Assembly (NCBI GenBank): GCA_021776115.1
Contig: JAJFGN010000004.1
Coordinates: forward strand, 1 to 64,000
Reading direction: 5' to 3'
Length of the DNA stretch: 64,000 nt
Source: Kiloniellaceae bacterium
GTDB lineage: Bacteria; Pseudomonadota; Alphaproteobacteria; Kiloniellales; J153
In this document: positions 53,242-61,872 of the stretch, piece after piece
How positions within the stretch are numbered: position 1 is the stretch's first letter
Layout: each line of letters starts with the position of its first letter
The notes under the pieces: generated by a model
Databases searched by the model: none
What the model saw: only the letters and a program-made list of their open reading frames with translations
Told to the model about the DNA's origin: nothing
Translations under genes and position numbers: made by a program

Positions 53242-53265
53242 CCCGCGGCCGTTTCTGGCCGCAGG
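53242..53265 (-). promoter_or_regulatory. Hairpin between dctP and dctQ
   Basis: GCGGCC-GTTTCT-GGCCGC (53245-53262) with outer CC/GG pairs, located just after the dctP stop. It matches the position of hairpins behind the other binding-protein genes in the window. Confidence 0.45.
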
Positions 53266-53282
53266 TCGCGCGATCGCGAATA

Positions 53283-54275
53283 TTACCGCAAGGAAACGGC
53301 GGCGTCGTAGACCTGCTGAGCGAGCGGGCCCGAGGCGCCGAGCCACTTGTCGATGACCGGCTGACTGGCCGTGCGCCACTGATCGACTTCTCCGGCGGTT
53401 GGCCGGTAAACCATCATACCGTTCTTCTTGGCGATCTCGAAAGCATCGGCCTCGATATCGGCCACGGCGTCGCGTACGGCGATTTCGGCGGTCCGGGCCC
53501 CAGCCGTGATAATGGCGCGCTGCTTGTCGGTCAGGCCCTGCCAGAACTTTTCGTTGACGACCACCAGGAATTCGATGTCGGCGTTGTTGGTTGCCGAGAT
53601 CGTGTCCATGACATCCCACAGCTTGCGCGACTTGACACCCGAGACGCCGGTCATACCGATGTCGACGGTGCCGCGCTGATAGGCGATGTACTGCTCGGAA
53701 CCCGAGATGATGGTCGGCGCGCCGCCCAGGGTCTCGACCCAGGTGCCCAACGACTTACTATAAACCCGCGCCTTCTTGCCCTTTAAATCGGCTGGCGTTT
53801 TGATCGGGCTTCCTTTGGATAGCAGGATATTGGACCCGTAAGCCTGCCACCAGAGTACGCGCCCGCCGGTGCCCAGAATCGCGTCGTCGAGCGGCTGGCG
53901 TACCGGGCTGCCCGGCGCGGTCGCCTTGCGGATCAGTTCTTCGGTATTGAACAGGAACGGCATGTAGAACACGTCCACGGCCGGAATATCGCCGACATAG
54001 CGGGTCAGCGAGGCGACCCCCATCTCGATCTGGCCGGTCCCCACAGCCTGCGGGACTTCTTTGTCTTTGTAGAGCTGCGCGGAATCGTAGATTTCGACCA
54101 CCAGATCGCCCTTGCTCTCGCGCTCGACCTCTTCCTTGAAGACCAGAAGGTTTTGGCCGAGATGGCTCTTCAGCGGCAGTTGCAAGGAAATCCGCAGCTT
54201 GGTTTCGGCGTTGGCGGGCTGGGCCAAAGCGGCCAGCAACGTTGCCGCGCCCAATAGGGTCGCGAAGCGTTTCAT
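53283..54275 (-). CDS. dctP: TRAP transporter binding protein DctP
   Basis: 330 aa. The ATG at 54275 is preceded by GGGAGG and starts a signal peptide (LLGAATLLAALAQPANAE). The mature part KLRISLQLPLKSHLGQNLLVFKEEVE, then VEIYDSAQLYKDKEVPQAVGTGQIEMG, is the DctP family. The carboxylate-binding Arg is expected in KKARVYSKSLGTW. A longer upstream frame is not supported. It leads dctP-Q-M and probably the PEP-mutase-like gene. Confidence 0.94.
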   Translation of the reverse strand: MKRFATLLGAATLLAALAQPANAETKLRISLQLPLKSHLGQNLLVFKEEVERESKGDLVVEIYDSAQLYKDKEVPQAVGTGQIEMGVASLTRYVGDIPAVDVFYMPFLFNTEELIRKATAPGSPVRQPLDDAILGTGGRVLWWQAYGSNILLSKGSPIKTPADLKGKKARVYSKSLGTWVETLGGAPTIISGSEQYIAYQRGTVDIGMTGVSGVKSRKLWDVMDTISATNNADIEFLVVVNEKFWQGLTDKQRAIITAGARTAEIAVRDAVADIEADAFEIAKKNGMMVYRPTAGEVDQWRTASQPVIDKWLGASGPLAQQVYDAAVSLR

Positions 54276-54598
54276 GAATAAACCTCCCATTTGACCGTCC
54301 CTTCTTGGACGGTTTTGTCTTTCTTTTCTAGCCCCACCTCGAGGTTTGGCTTGGCCCAGAGGGTACATAATGGCCGGGGCCAAGAAAAGTGTTCTTAGCG
54401 ACCCAAGCCTGTGACCAAGCGGCCTCATTAATGCCTCGTACTTGTCCCCGGCATGGCCTGCTGAGGGCTGTAATCTGATCCTGCGTCGAAAGGCGCCTGA
54501 CATTTCACACGCCGGACGCTCTGAAATGGGGATCGGGCCGGGCGCGGTGAAGGTGATCAGTAAATGCGTATCAGAAGGAAAGGTTAGGAGTAGCAAGT
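54276..54598. other. Divergent intergenic region between dctP and the DUF1344 gene
   Basis: 323 bases that must hold two divergent promoters. I could not assign a convincing -35/-10 pair for either. No small gene with a family signature is seen. AGGAG before 54599 and GGGAGG before the dctP start are the only clear signals. Confidence 0.4.
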
Positions 54599-54853
54599 AT
54601 GAATAAGATATTGGCGACGGTAGTTGCAGGCGCGATGATCGCGTCCGCCAGTTCGGTTCTAGCAGCCGAGAGCAAGGGCAAGATCGAAGTGATCGACCCG
54701 GCCACCAATACCCTGATGCTAGATGACGGAACCGTGTATCAGCTTACCAAAAAGGTAGCCGTTCAGGGCCTGAAGCCAGGCCAGGAGGTTACGGTCTCCT
54801 ACGAAACCAAGGACGGTAAGAAAACGGCCGAAAAGGTGACGGTCGAGAAGTAG
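54599..54853 (+). CDS. DUF1344 family secreted protein
   Basis: 84 aa. Signal peptide (ILATVVAGAMIASASSVLAAE) plus a compact beta domain: GKIEVIDPATNTLMLDDGTVYQLTKKVAVQGLKPGQEVTVSY, matching DUF1344. Function is unknown; the fold suggests a small OB-like periplasmic protein. A strong SD AGGAG is 10 bases upstream. A bidirectional hairpin follows. Confidence 0.88.
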   Translation: MNKILATVVAGAMIASASSVLAAESKGKIEVIDPATNTLMLDDGTVYQLTKKVAVQGLKPGQEVTVSYETKDGKKTAEKVTVEK

Positions 54854-54884
54854 ACGAAGAAACTCTGCCCACCCAGGCGGAACC

Positions 54885-54915
54885 GAACCGGGCGCGCTAC
54901 AGGCGCGTCCGGTTC
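54885..54915. terminator. Bidirectional hairpin terminator
   Basis: GAACCGGGCGCGC (54885-54897) pairs with GCGCGTCCGGTTC (54903-54915) with one mismatch and loop TACAG. It lies between the converging DUF1344 and protease genes and touches the protease stop codon. No T-run. Confidence 0.6.
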
Positions 54916-55666
54916 ACTGTGCAGTATTCTGCGTGCAGGACGGGTTCACCGGCTGACCTAGGAAGCAGTGGATCTTGGGCACTGAGATGACCGTCGTCTC
55001 GCCCGCGACAGGCAGGGTGAGCGCGCCGGTCGCAACGCCGGGAAAAGATAGCTCGGCGCTGCGGTAACCGCGCACGAGGCCGAGTAGCGCGCCGTTTTCT
55101 TGATCGAAGATTCCACCGCCGCTCATGCCGTAGCTGACCGAGGCGTCGATGAGGCGCACCGGTCCGCCCAAAGGCGCACGGCCATCGACCGGTTGCGAGA
55201 CGCGAGCGACTTGGCTGATCACACCGCTGACCACGGTTCGCTCGCGGCCCCAGGGAAAGGCCACAACCCAGATCCGGTCGCCCAGATTGGCCGCGGACCT
55301 CATGTCGGTGGCGGCACCCGAAAGGCCCTCGACTTCAACCAGGGCAAGGTCGGTTTTCGGGTCGACGGCTCGAATCCTGGCGCTCATGCGCTCACTGCCC
55401 GGTGGCGACAAGACTGTGACAATTTGCTCGACGGGGGGCTCAAGGAGGTGGGCCGTGGTCAGAACCAACGCTTGCCCGGTCGAATCGTCGACGCTGACGA
55501 TGACGCCCGAACCGGCGCGGGTAACGCCGCCCTCACGTTCGGTAAAAAGCTGTACCGTCGAGTCCAGGGCGTGCCGGATCACCTGATCTTTCCGGCTCAG
55601 TTGCTCTCGCCCGGCGCATCCCGCAGCTAAAAGAGCGATAACGACAACGGCAGCAAAGCGCCTCAT
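54914..55666 (-). CDS. Lipoprotein trypsin-like serine protease
   Basis: 250 aa. A lipobox LLAAGC at the N-terminus predicts lipid modification of Cys17. The S1-type triad is visible in order: His in VLTTAHLL, Asp in DPKTDLALVEV and Ser in YGMSGGGIFDQ. The oxyanion region reads GMSGGG instead of the usual GNSGGP, so activity is likely but not certain. There is no PDZ domain, unlike DegP. It probably acts at the cell envelope. Confidence 0.85.
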   Translation of the reverse strand: MRRFAAVVVIALLAAGCAGREQLSRKDQVIRHALDSTVQLFTEREGGVTRAGSGVIVSVDDSTGQALVLTTAHLLEPPVEQIVTVLSPPGSERMSARIRAVDPKTDLALVEVEGLSGAATDMRSAANLGDRIWVVAFPWGRERTVVSGVISQVARVSQPVDGRAPLGGPVRLIDASVSYGMSGGGIFDQENGALLGLVRGYRSAELSFPGVATGALTLPVAGETTVISVPKIHCFLGQPVNPSCTQNTAQ

Positions 55667-55887
55667 AATTCGACCTCACTTGATGCTGCGCCGGAACGTG
55701 ACGGGGGCTTCAAGTGCCCTCGCGACTCTGACGTCAGCATTGGCGCATCCGGTTAACAAGACGTAAATTTTCCTTAATGTGCCGATCCGGAACGGCTGTC
55801 GTGGATTGCTGCCCTTGTGTTGGTGTGCGGTTTTGGCGTTAGACTGGCGATGAGCCAATGGTCTGCCACAGGGAAGGGGTGTTCACC

Positions 55888-56148
55888 ATGTCGTTGAGAA
55901 GCCGCGCCGAAGAAGTCACGAATGCCGTCGTCGAGTTGCTTGGAACCACGGTGGCGCCGGAGAAATCTCAAGCGATCGTCAAGATTGTCGAAAAGGCCAT
56001 GATCGATTCGTACCGCGACTGCACCGAGCGCAATACCCATGTGGCGGTCGCTTGTTGCCAGGAGGACACGGACAGGGCGCACAAGATCGCCGAGGAAATG
56101 CGCCGCGCCAACACGGCCCTGATCGCCAATCTGTCCAGTCTGCGTTAG
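55888..56148 (+). CDS. Small soluble protein of unknown function
   Basis: 86 aa from an ATG with GGAAGGGG upstream (an earlier in-frame ATG at 55858 lacks support). It is largely helical and includes RAEEVTNAVVELLGTTVAPEKSQAIV and a CC pair (AVACCQED). No family recognised. It is 26 bases upstream of the TMADH-like flavoprotein on the same strand and may be cotranscribed. Confidence 0.65.
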   Translation: MSLRSRAEEVTNAVVELLGTTVAPEKSQAIVKIVEKAMIDSYRDCTERNTHVAVACCQEDTDRAHKIAEEMRRANTALIANLSSLR

Positions 56149-56174
56149 TGGATTCTTTCCACTAACTCCCTGCC

Positions 56175-58160
56175 ATGTCGCGGCTATTCCCGCACCTGTT
56201 CCGGCCGCTCGATCTGCGCCACAAGACGCTGAAGAATCGGCTCAACTTCGGCGCCCACACCGCGAATATGGCGGAAGGGGGCCTGCCGGGCGCGCGCCAT
56301 CTAGGGTATTACCGGGAGCGCGCGATGGGCGGCGCGGCCATGATCGTGGTCGAGCCGGTACCGATCCATCGCACGGCCGTGCTGACCCGCGGTAACTTCC
56401 GCCATGGTGACGATTCGATCGTCCCGCATTTCCGGCGCATCACCGACGCCTGTCACGACTACAGCACGGTGATGATCCATCAGCTCTACCACGTTGGCCA
56501 GCATGGCGATCCCGATAACTCCTTCGAGGCGAACTGGTCGCCCTCCGGCCTAGGCTCCTACCACGATTCCGCCGGCAGCCACGCCATGAGCGAAGCGGAG
56601 ATCGAGGAGACCATCGAAGCCTTCGCCCAGGCCGCGCGCCGGGCCAAGGAAGCGGGCTTTGACGGGGTCGAGCTATTCGCCGCCTACCACGCTTTGATCG
56701 ACCAGTTCTGGACCCCCTGGTCGAACCGCCGCGATGACCGTTGGGGCGGAGCCTTTGAAAACCGGATGCGGTTCTCTCGCGCGATCGTGGAACGTATCCG
56801 TAAATATGTTGGCGAGGATTTCATCATCGGCTTCGCAGTCAGCATCGAGCGGCACGCCGAGGTCGCCCTGTCGCAGGAGGCCCTGCAAGAGATCGTCGCC
56901 TATCACGACGCGCGCGGCTTGCTGGACTACGTAACCTGCGGCACCGGCAGCTATTTCCATTTCTACGACCTCATGCCGACCTTTCTCTACGAAGAAAACT
57001 TGGGTGCCGATCTGGCAGCGGCGCTGAAACGGGTCGTGACCCATGCCAAGGTCCAGGCCGAGAGTCACATCCGCACGCCAGAGAACGCCAATACCGTGAT
57101 CGGCGCCGGCCAGGCCGACATGGTCAGCATTGTCCGTGGCCAAATCGCCGATCCTCACTTGGCGAATAAGGCGCAGCAAGACCGCCCGGCCGATATTCGC
57201 GGTTGTATATCCTGCAATCAGATGTGCTGGGGCCGGCGCTATCGCGACTACTGGATCTCGTGTCTGGTGAACCCCTCCGCCGGGCGCGAATTCGAGTGGG
57301 GCGGCGATCGCTTCGTTCCGGCGGCCCGACCGCGCCAGGTTTTGGTTGTCGGCGGCGGTCCGGCGGGACTGGAGGCGGCGCGGGTTGCTGCCGAAAGGGG
57401 CCATCACGTCACGCTGGCCGAAGCATCGCATCAACTGGGCGGGCGCTTCCGCCTGGCGGGGTTGCAGCCGCGCCGGGCGCAAATCCTAGATTTGATCGCT
57501 TGGTACGAAGGCCAATTGGAGCGGCTTCAAGTCTCAGTGCGCTTGAACGCCCCCATGGACGACCAAGACGTCAGAAGTTTCGGCGCCGAAGCAATCGTTC
57601 TGGCGATTGGGTCTCAGCCGGCAAATGACGGTTTCCAGCGCGCCCTGCCGCAGGTCGATAAGTTGCCGGGTTTGGAGCTTGGACAGGTCTGGTCAATCGA
57701 AGACGTGATGGGCCGCGTAGCGCGTCCCGGCAAGCGGGTCCTCGTGCTCGACGACATTGGGCATTGGCACGCTTGCGGGACGACTTGGCATCTCGCCGAA
57801 CAAGGTCACGCGGTGACCCTAGTGACGCCGCACCCCATGGCGGGATGGGAGTTGCAGCGCACGGCGGCCGACTGGCCGTTGCGCCAAAGGTTCAAGCAAT
57901 TGGGTGTGGAAGTTATTTGCGACGCCGCACTAAAAGCCTGGCACGGCGATGGCGCCACCGTGGTCGACCTGCGCGATGGGGCCGAACGGCGTCTGGAAGC
58001 CGATAGCCTCATCCTCGCCACGCTCAACCGCTCGGAGACCTGGCTGGAAGATGACCTCACTGATAGCGGGCTAGATGTGCATGCGATCGGCGATTGTGTC
58101 GCGCCACGTTTGGCAAACATGGCGATTTACGAAGGCCGTAAATTGGCACTTGAGCTGTAG
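56175..58160 (+). CDS. OYE/TMADH-type FMN-[4Fe-4S]-FAD oxidoreductase
   Basis: 661 aa. An N-terminal FMN TIM barrel (1-370) contains HQLYHVGQHGD and the WSNRRDDRWGGAFENRMRF loop. The iron-sulfur motif is CISCNQMC...C (C-x2-C-x3-C-x11-C from about residue 344), with spacing as in 2,4-dienoyl-CoA reductase and DgcA-type proteins. A C-terminal FAD/NAD domain starts at VLVVGGGPAGLEAARVAAERG near 390. Members demethylate N-methylated amino acids or oxidise amines; the substrate here is not known. Confidence 0.92.
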   Translation: MSRLFPHLFRPLDLRHKTLKNRLNFGAHTANMAEGGLPGARHLGYYRERAMGGAAMIVVEPVPIHRTAVLTRGNFRHGDDSIVPHFRRITDACHDYSTVMIHQLYHVGQHGDPDNSFEANWSPSGLGSYHDSAGSHAMSEAEIEETIEAFAQAARRAKEAGFDGVELFAAYHALIDQFWTPWSNRRDDRWGGAFENRMRFSRAIVERIRKYVGEDFIIGFAVSIERHAEVALSQEALQEIVAYHDARGLLDYVTCGTGSYFHFYDLMPTFLYEENLGADLAAALKRVVTHAKVQAESHIRTPENANTVIGAGQADMVSIVRGQIADPHLANKAQQDRPADIRGCISCNQMCWGRRYRDYWISCLVNPSAGREFEWGGDRFVPAARPRQVLVVGGGPAGLEAARVAAERGHHVTLAEASHQLGGRFRLAGLQPRRAQILDLIAWYEGQLERLQVSVRLNAPMDDQDVRSFGAEAIVLAIGSQPANDGFQRALPQVDKLPGLELGQVWSIEDVMGRVARPGKRVLVLDDIGHWHACGTTWHLAEQGHAVTLVTPHPMAGWELQRTAADWPLRQRFKQLGVEVICDAALKAWHGDGATVVDLRDGAERRLEADSLILATLNRSETWLEDDLTDSGLDVHAIGDCVAPRLANMAIYEGRKLALEL

Positions 58161-58180
58161 CGGACCGAGATAGCGGGCTG

Positions 58181-59776
58181 TTAACAGCCGGGCGCGCAGC
58201 GCCGGCGGAAGATGTCGAATCCGACGACCTCGGCAACCCAAACATAGTCCGACCAGATGCGGGCGAAACGTGGGTCCTGGCCGAAATAATCCAGGTAATC
58301 GAAGCGAACCTGCCCGAAGTATGTTTTCTCATCGCGGTCATCGACAAAAACCAAATCCGGCATATCGGATGAGAAGTCGGCGACCACGGCATCGCGCGTG
58401 AAGGCTTCCATCTCGTCGAGCAGCGCGTGGTTCTTTGCGGCGCCTTTAAACCGTTTTTGCATGGCGCCGGGCAGTAACCAGAGCGACGAAAAGCGGGAAG
58501 ACCAACCAACCTGGCTGTAGTTGACCATGGGAAAACCCGGCCAAACGTTCGCCCCTAGAACGGCAATCGAACCGTTCGCGGCATAGCGCTCCACATAAGG
58601 CGTCATGATGTCTGTGAAGCGATTTTTGTACCCGAATTTCGAGGCGTCGCTGGCTACCAGAAGGGCGGCCACCACCAGGGCGGCAACGGCAACACCCGGC
58701 GTAAGGCTGTTGTTCTTGATCTCGGCTTTGTTTTCTCGGCGCCCGGTGAGACCGTTCAGAAAGAGGGACGCGTAACCTAACATGAGGTAAACCGAAGCCG
58801 GGTAAAGATGGTAGTCCCACCCCTTCATCTGAGCCACGTAGGCCACGAAGAAGCTGGCCGAGGCGATTAAGAAAATATCGCCAGCATGCGGCGCCGTTTG
58901 GCGGCGCCGGGTAACGAGGTGAACTACGCATCCCAGTGGCAGCATGAAAGTTTCAACCCGCAGGAGGTTGATCCATAGCGGGTTGCGGTAAGCGACGTTA
59001 TAGACCTCAAGCGCGTAAGGAACGATCCGCGTTAGATAGTCTGGTGTGACCAGGTACAAAACAACCGCGTAGGCTACCAAAGCGGTGCCGAGGCCCAGAA
59101 GTTCAGCACGCAAAATCGAGGACCGGCCGCGCGTGATTGCCAGGCGATAGACTTCGAGCGCAAGCGGGACCAGAAGGTAATGCGGCTTGAGTGCAAACCC
59201 GACGCCGGCCACCAAGCCGAAGACCAGAGCCATTGGCCAAGACGTACGCGTCCCCCGCACCACGTCCCTCGCGATCATGATTATATAGGGTAAGGTGAGT
59301 ATCATCAGGAAGTGTTCGCGCTGCCCGAACTGATCAGCGGGACTCACGATCAGAATGGCCGCGGCGACGATCAGTATACCGCGACGCAAGACCGGCGGGC
59401 TTTGCCTGTCGGCTTGCTGCACCCACCACACTGTCGCTAGAGACAGTGCAATCAGGAGATATACGTACACCACGAAGACATGAACGGAGAAGAGCCCCGT
59501 GAGGCGCGCCAGGATGACGGGTGGAAGGGTCAGGAATAGGCCGAGCGGCGGATTCACCTCCACGAAGATGTCCCGGTAAAGCATACCGCCCTCGAGGTAC
59601 CGCCCGCCCGCGTGCAGATACCACGCCGTGTCGTGATTGATTGACGCCATAAGCTGCGCGATCAAGCCGATCGCTAGAAAGGCGAGAGGCACACCGTAAG
59701 CGAAGGTGTCGTTGGTCAGCAGGCGCCGCGAAACGTCGACGATGCGCCGCGGCAAGTCGATGGTCTCGCTTGACAA
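58181..59776 (-). CDS. Membrane glycosyltransferase-like protein (PMT/GT39 superfamily type)
   Basis: 531 aa, about 10-12 helices and a hydrophilic C-terminal domain. The first periplasmic loop has NHDTAWYLHAGGRYLEGGMLYRDIFVEVNPPL, the acidic-residue loop of GT-C transferases that use polyprenyl-phosphate sugars. The rest of the family match is weak, so a hypothetical membrane protein of the same fold is also possible. It is convergent with the flavoprotein gene, 20 bases apart. Confidence 0.75.
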   Translation of the reverse strand: MSSETIDLPRRIVDVSRRLLTNDTFAYGVPLAFLAIGLIAQLMASINHDTAWYLHAGGRYLEGGMLYRDIFVEVNPPLGLFLTLPPVILARLTGLFSVHVFVVYVYLLIALSLATVWWVQQADRQSPPVLRRGILIVAAAILIVSPADQFGQREHFLMILTLPYIIMIARDVVRGTRTSWPMALVFGLVAGVGFALKPHYLLVPLALEVYRLAITRGRSSILRAELLGLGTALVAYAVVLYLVTPDYLTRIVPYALEVYNVAYRNPLWINLLRVETFMLPLGCVVHLVTRRRQTAPHAGDIFLIASASFFVAYVAQMKGWDYHLYPASVYLMLGYASLFLNGLTGRRENKAEIKNNSLTPGVAVAALVVAALLVASDASKFGYKNRFTDIMTPYVERYAANGSIAVLGANVWPGFPMVNYSQVGWSSRFSSLWLLPGAMQKRFKGAAKNHALLDEMEAFTRDAVVADFSSDMPDLVFVDDRDEKTYFGQVRFDYLDYFGQDPRFARIWSDYVWVAEVVGFDIFRRRCAPGC

Positions 59777-59980
59777 GTCAACGTCAGCCGATGAGGGAGT
59801 TCTTAGAGTCGGGATAGGCCTTGCCCTCGATTACTCGGAGTCAGCGATGCAGCCGGGCCGCCAACGCCGGCCTGCAGCAATATCTAAGCTTCTCTAAGGC
59901 GTTGAGCCTAATATTCCCCTAAAGGACGCATGCCGTGGGACGTTTAGTCTCAGCGCCGGGACGACAGAAATTGGCCCACA

Positions 59981-60970
59981 TCACGGGATTAGGCCATGTA
60001 GACGTGGGTCCGGAATAACTTCGTCCTCGCGCTTATAGGGTACGAAGCCAAATCGCTGATAGAGCGGCAGGGCCTTGGGATGGTCCAGGGTATTGGTGTG
60101 GACCCAGAGGCGCTGGGGGTCGTGCGCCCAGGCAATATCGATGGCGGAGCCAAGCAGATAAGGGCCCAACCCTTGGCCGATAAACTCGGGCAGCAAGCCG
60201 AAATAGGCCAATTCAATGTCGGGCGGATGGCGGCGATCGAGTTCGGCGAAGCCGGCCGGTACACCATCGACGTAGAGAACGTAGATTTCGACCCACTCGT
60301 CATCGACGATAGCGCTTAGGGTGTCATCGTCCATGGCTCTTCGCTCATACCAAAGCCATTTTTCACCCACCCTGTCATAGAGGTAGCGATAAAAAGCCGC
60401 GCCCGGACTATGGGCCCGCATCAGGGCGATTTTCCGCTGAGATGAGACCGGCACCGGCGTGTGGCTAGGCCGCTCGGTCATCTCCAACGAAGTAATCGTA
60501 CATGATAAGGTACCAGTGGCTTGGACTGGACCGCTTGGCGGCGAGCCGTCCTCGGTCAACCACCGGCTCAAGACGAAACGCGGTGTTTCCTCGTAACCGA
60601 TCGCAAGATAGAAGGCGCGGACTTTCTCATTGGTGTCGCGGACCATGATATTCATCTTGGGCACACCGCGTTGGGTTAGCCAGGTCTCGGCGTGACGCAA
60701 GATCTGCCGGCCGTAACCCTTACCCTGCGCTTGCGGATCGACGGCGACATAATAGGGATAGCCGCGATGCCCGTCGTGGCCCACGCAAATCGCCGCGACA
60801 ATTTGGCTCGCCTCTTCCGCCACGAAAATCTCAGCGGTTGGCGTGGCGCGCAGCAAGGCGATGTCGCGGTCGGGATCGTTATAGGAAACGCGCAGGCCGC
60901 ACCGGTCCCATAGCGCGACAAGATTGTCGCGATCGGCCGGCCGGTAGGCGCGGATGGAAAGCGCGCTCAC
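59981..60970 (-). CDS. Tandem GNAT-family N-acetyltransferase
   Basis: 329 aa with two GNAT domains. The first (about 1-145) has YPYYVAVDPQAQGKGYGRQILRHAETWL with the acetyl-CoA QGKGYG loop and NIMVRDTNEKVRAFYLAIGYEE. The second (about 165-325) has LAYFGLLPEFIGQGLGPYLLGSAIDIAW with IGQGLG and NTLDHPKALPLYQRFGF. The GTG at 60970 lies 4 bases after the sseA stop; the open frame further upstream overlaps sseA. Substrate unknown. Confidence 0.85.
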   Translation of the reverse strand: MSALSIRAYRPADRDNLVALWDRCGLRVSYNDPDRDIALLRATPTAEIFVAEEASQIVAAICVGHDGHRGYPYYVAVDPQAQGKGYGRQILRHAETWLTQRGVPKMNIMVRDTNEKVRAFYLAIGYEETPRFVLSRWLTEDGSPPSGPVQATGTLSCTITSLEMTERPSHTPVPVSSQRKIALMRAHSPGAAFYRYLYDRVGEKWLWYERRAMDDDTLSAIVDDEWVEIYVLYVDGVPAGFAELDRRHPPDIELAYFGLLPEFIGQGLGPYLLGSAIDIAWAHDPQRLWVHTNTLDHPKALPLYQRFGFVPYKREDEVIPDPRLHGLIP

Positions 60971-60974
60971 GCTC

Positions 60975-61844
60975 TCAAGGACTAGCGGCGGGGCCGGTCG
61001 CGACTGGCGTTTCCCCGGCAAGGCCCCATTCGGACCAAGACCCATCGTAAACGGCGACGTCGCGGTGCCCAGTTATGTGCAGCCCGAGCGCCAGAACCGC
61101 CGCCGTTATGCCGGAGCCGCAGGTTGTGGTCACCGGCCGCCTTGGATCGACACCGGCGGCGGTAAGGAGCGCCTTGATCTCTTCCGAGGCGCGCATGGTC
61201 TGGGTCTCGGCGTCTATGAACTCGGTAAAAGGCAGGCTCACGCTGCCGGGAATATGACCGCCGCGCAGGCCCTCGCGTGGTTCCGGATCCCGGCCCTCGA
61301 AGCGGCCAAGCGACCGCGCATCCAGCACTTGCTCGCGCCCACTTTTCAGGTTGGCGAGAATCTGAGCCTTGTCGCGCACCATCATGGTGTTCATGCGCGC
61401 CGTGAAATGGCGCTCGCCGGCACGCCCGGGACCCTCTTCAACCCCTCGGCCCTCGGCCAACCATTTGGGCAGGCCGCCATCGAGCACCGCGACATCGTCG
61501 TGCCCGAACAGGCGAAAGGTCCACCACACGCGCGGCGCACTGAAAATGCCGCGTTGATCGTAGACAACGATGCGTATGCCATCGCCCAAGCCGAGCTTGC
61601 GCACCCGCGAGGAGAATTTCTCCGGCGCCGGCAACATGTGGGGCAGGGGACTACCGGTGTCCGCGATCTCGTCAATATCGAAGAAGACCGCGCCGGGAAT
61701 ATGGTGCAGTTCGAACTCGGCCCGGGGGTTCAAACCTTCGTTCGGTAGATAATAACTAGCGTCAACCACACGTACGTCGGGCGCGCGCAGGTGTTCCGCG
61801 AGCCAAGCCGTGCTGACCAAGAAGCTTGGGTCGGATGTTGGCAT
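60975..61844 (-). CDS. sseA: 3-mercaptopyruvate/thiosulfate sulfurtransferase
   Basis: 289 aa with two rhodanese domains. The catalytic loop TTCGSGITA near residues 239-247 is the CGSGVTA-type signature of 3-mercaptopyruvate sulfurtransferase. FRLFGHDDVAVLDGGLPKWL and AVYDGSWSEWG are the linker and C-terminal hallmarks. It transfers sulfane sulfur to acceptors such as cyanide or thioredoxin. It follows alaX and cysK on the same strand, giving a small sulfur amino acid cluster. Confidence 0.94.
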   Translation of the reverse strand: MPTSDPSFLVSTAWLAEHLRAPDVRVVDASYYLPNEGLNPRAEFELHHIPGAVFFDIDEIADTGSPLPHMLPAPEKFSSRVRKLGLGDGIRIVVYDQRGIFSAPRVWWTFRLFGHDDVAVLDGGLPKWLAEGRGVEEGPGRAGERHFTARMNTMMVRDKAQILANLKSGREQVLDARSLGRFEGRDPEPREGLRGGHIPGSVSLPFTEFIDAETQTMRASEEIKALLTAAGVDPRRPVTTTCGSGITAAVLALGLHITGHRDVAVYDGSWSEWGLAGETPVATGPAASP

Positions 61845-61872
61845 GGGATGTCCTATCGCTCAATGCGGGCGC

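Noticed and set aside
9238-57519. GGCCAATTGG copies at 9238-9247 and 57510-57519
   Set aside because: Both lie inside coding sequence and lack the third G of the intergenic sites; treated as background.
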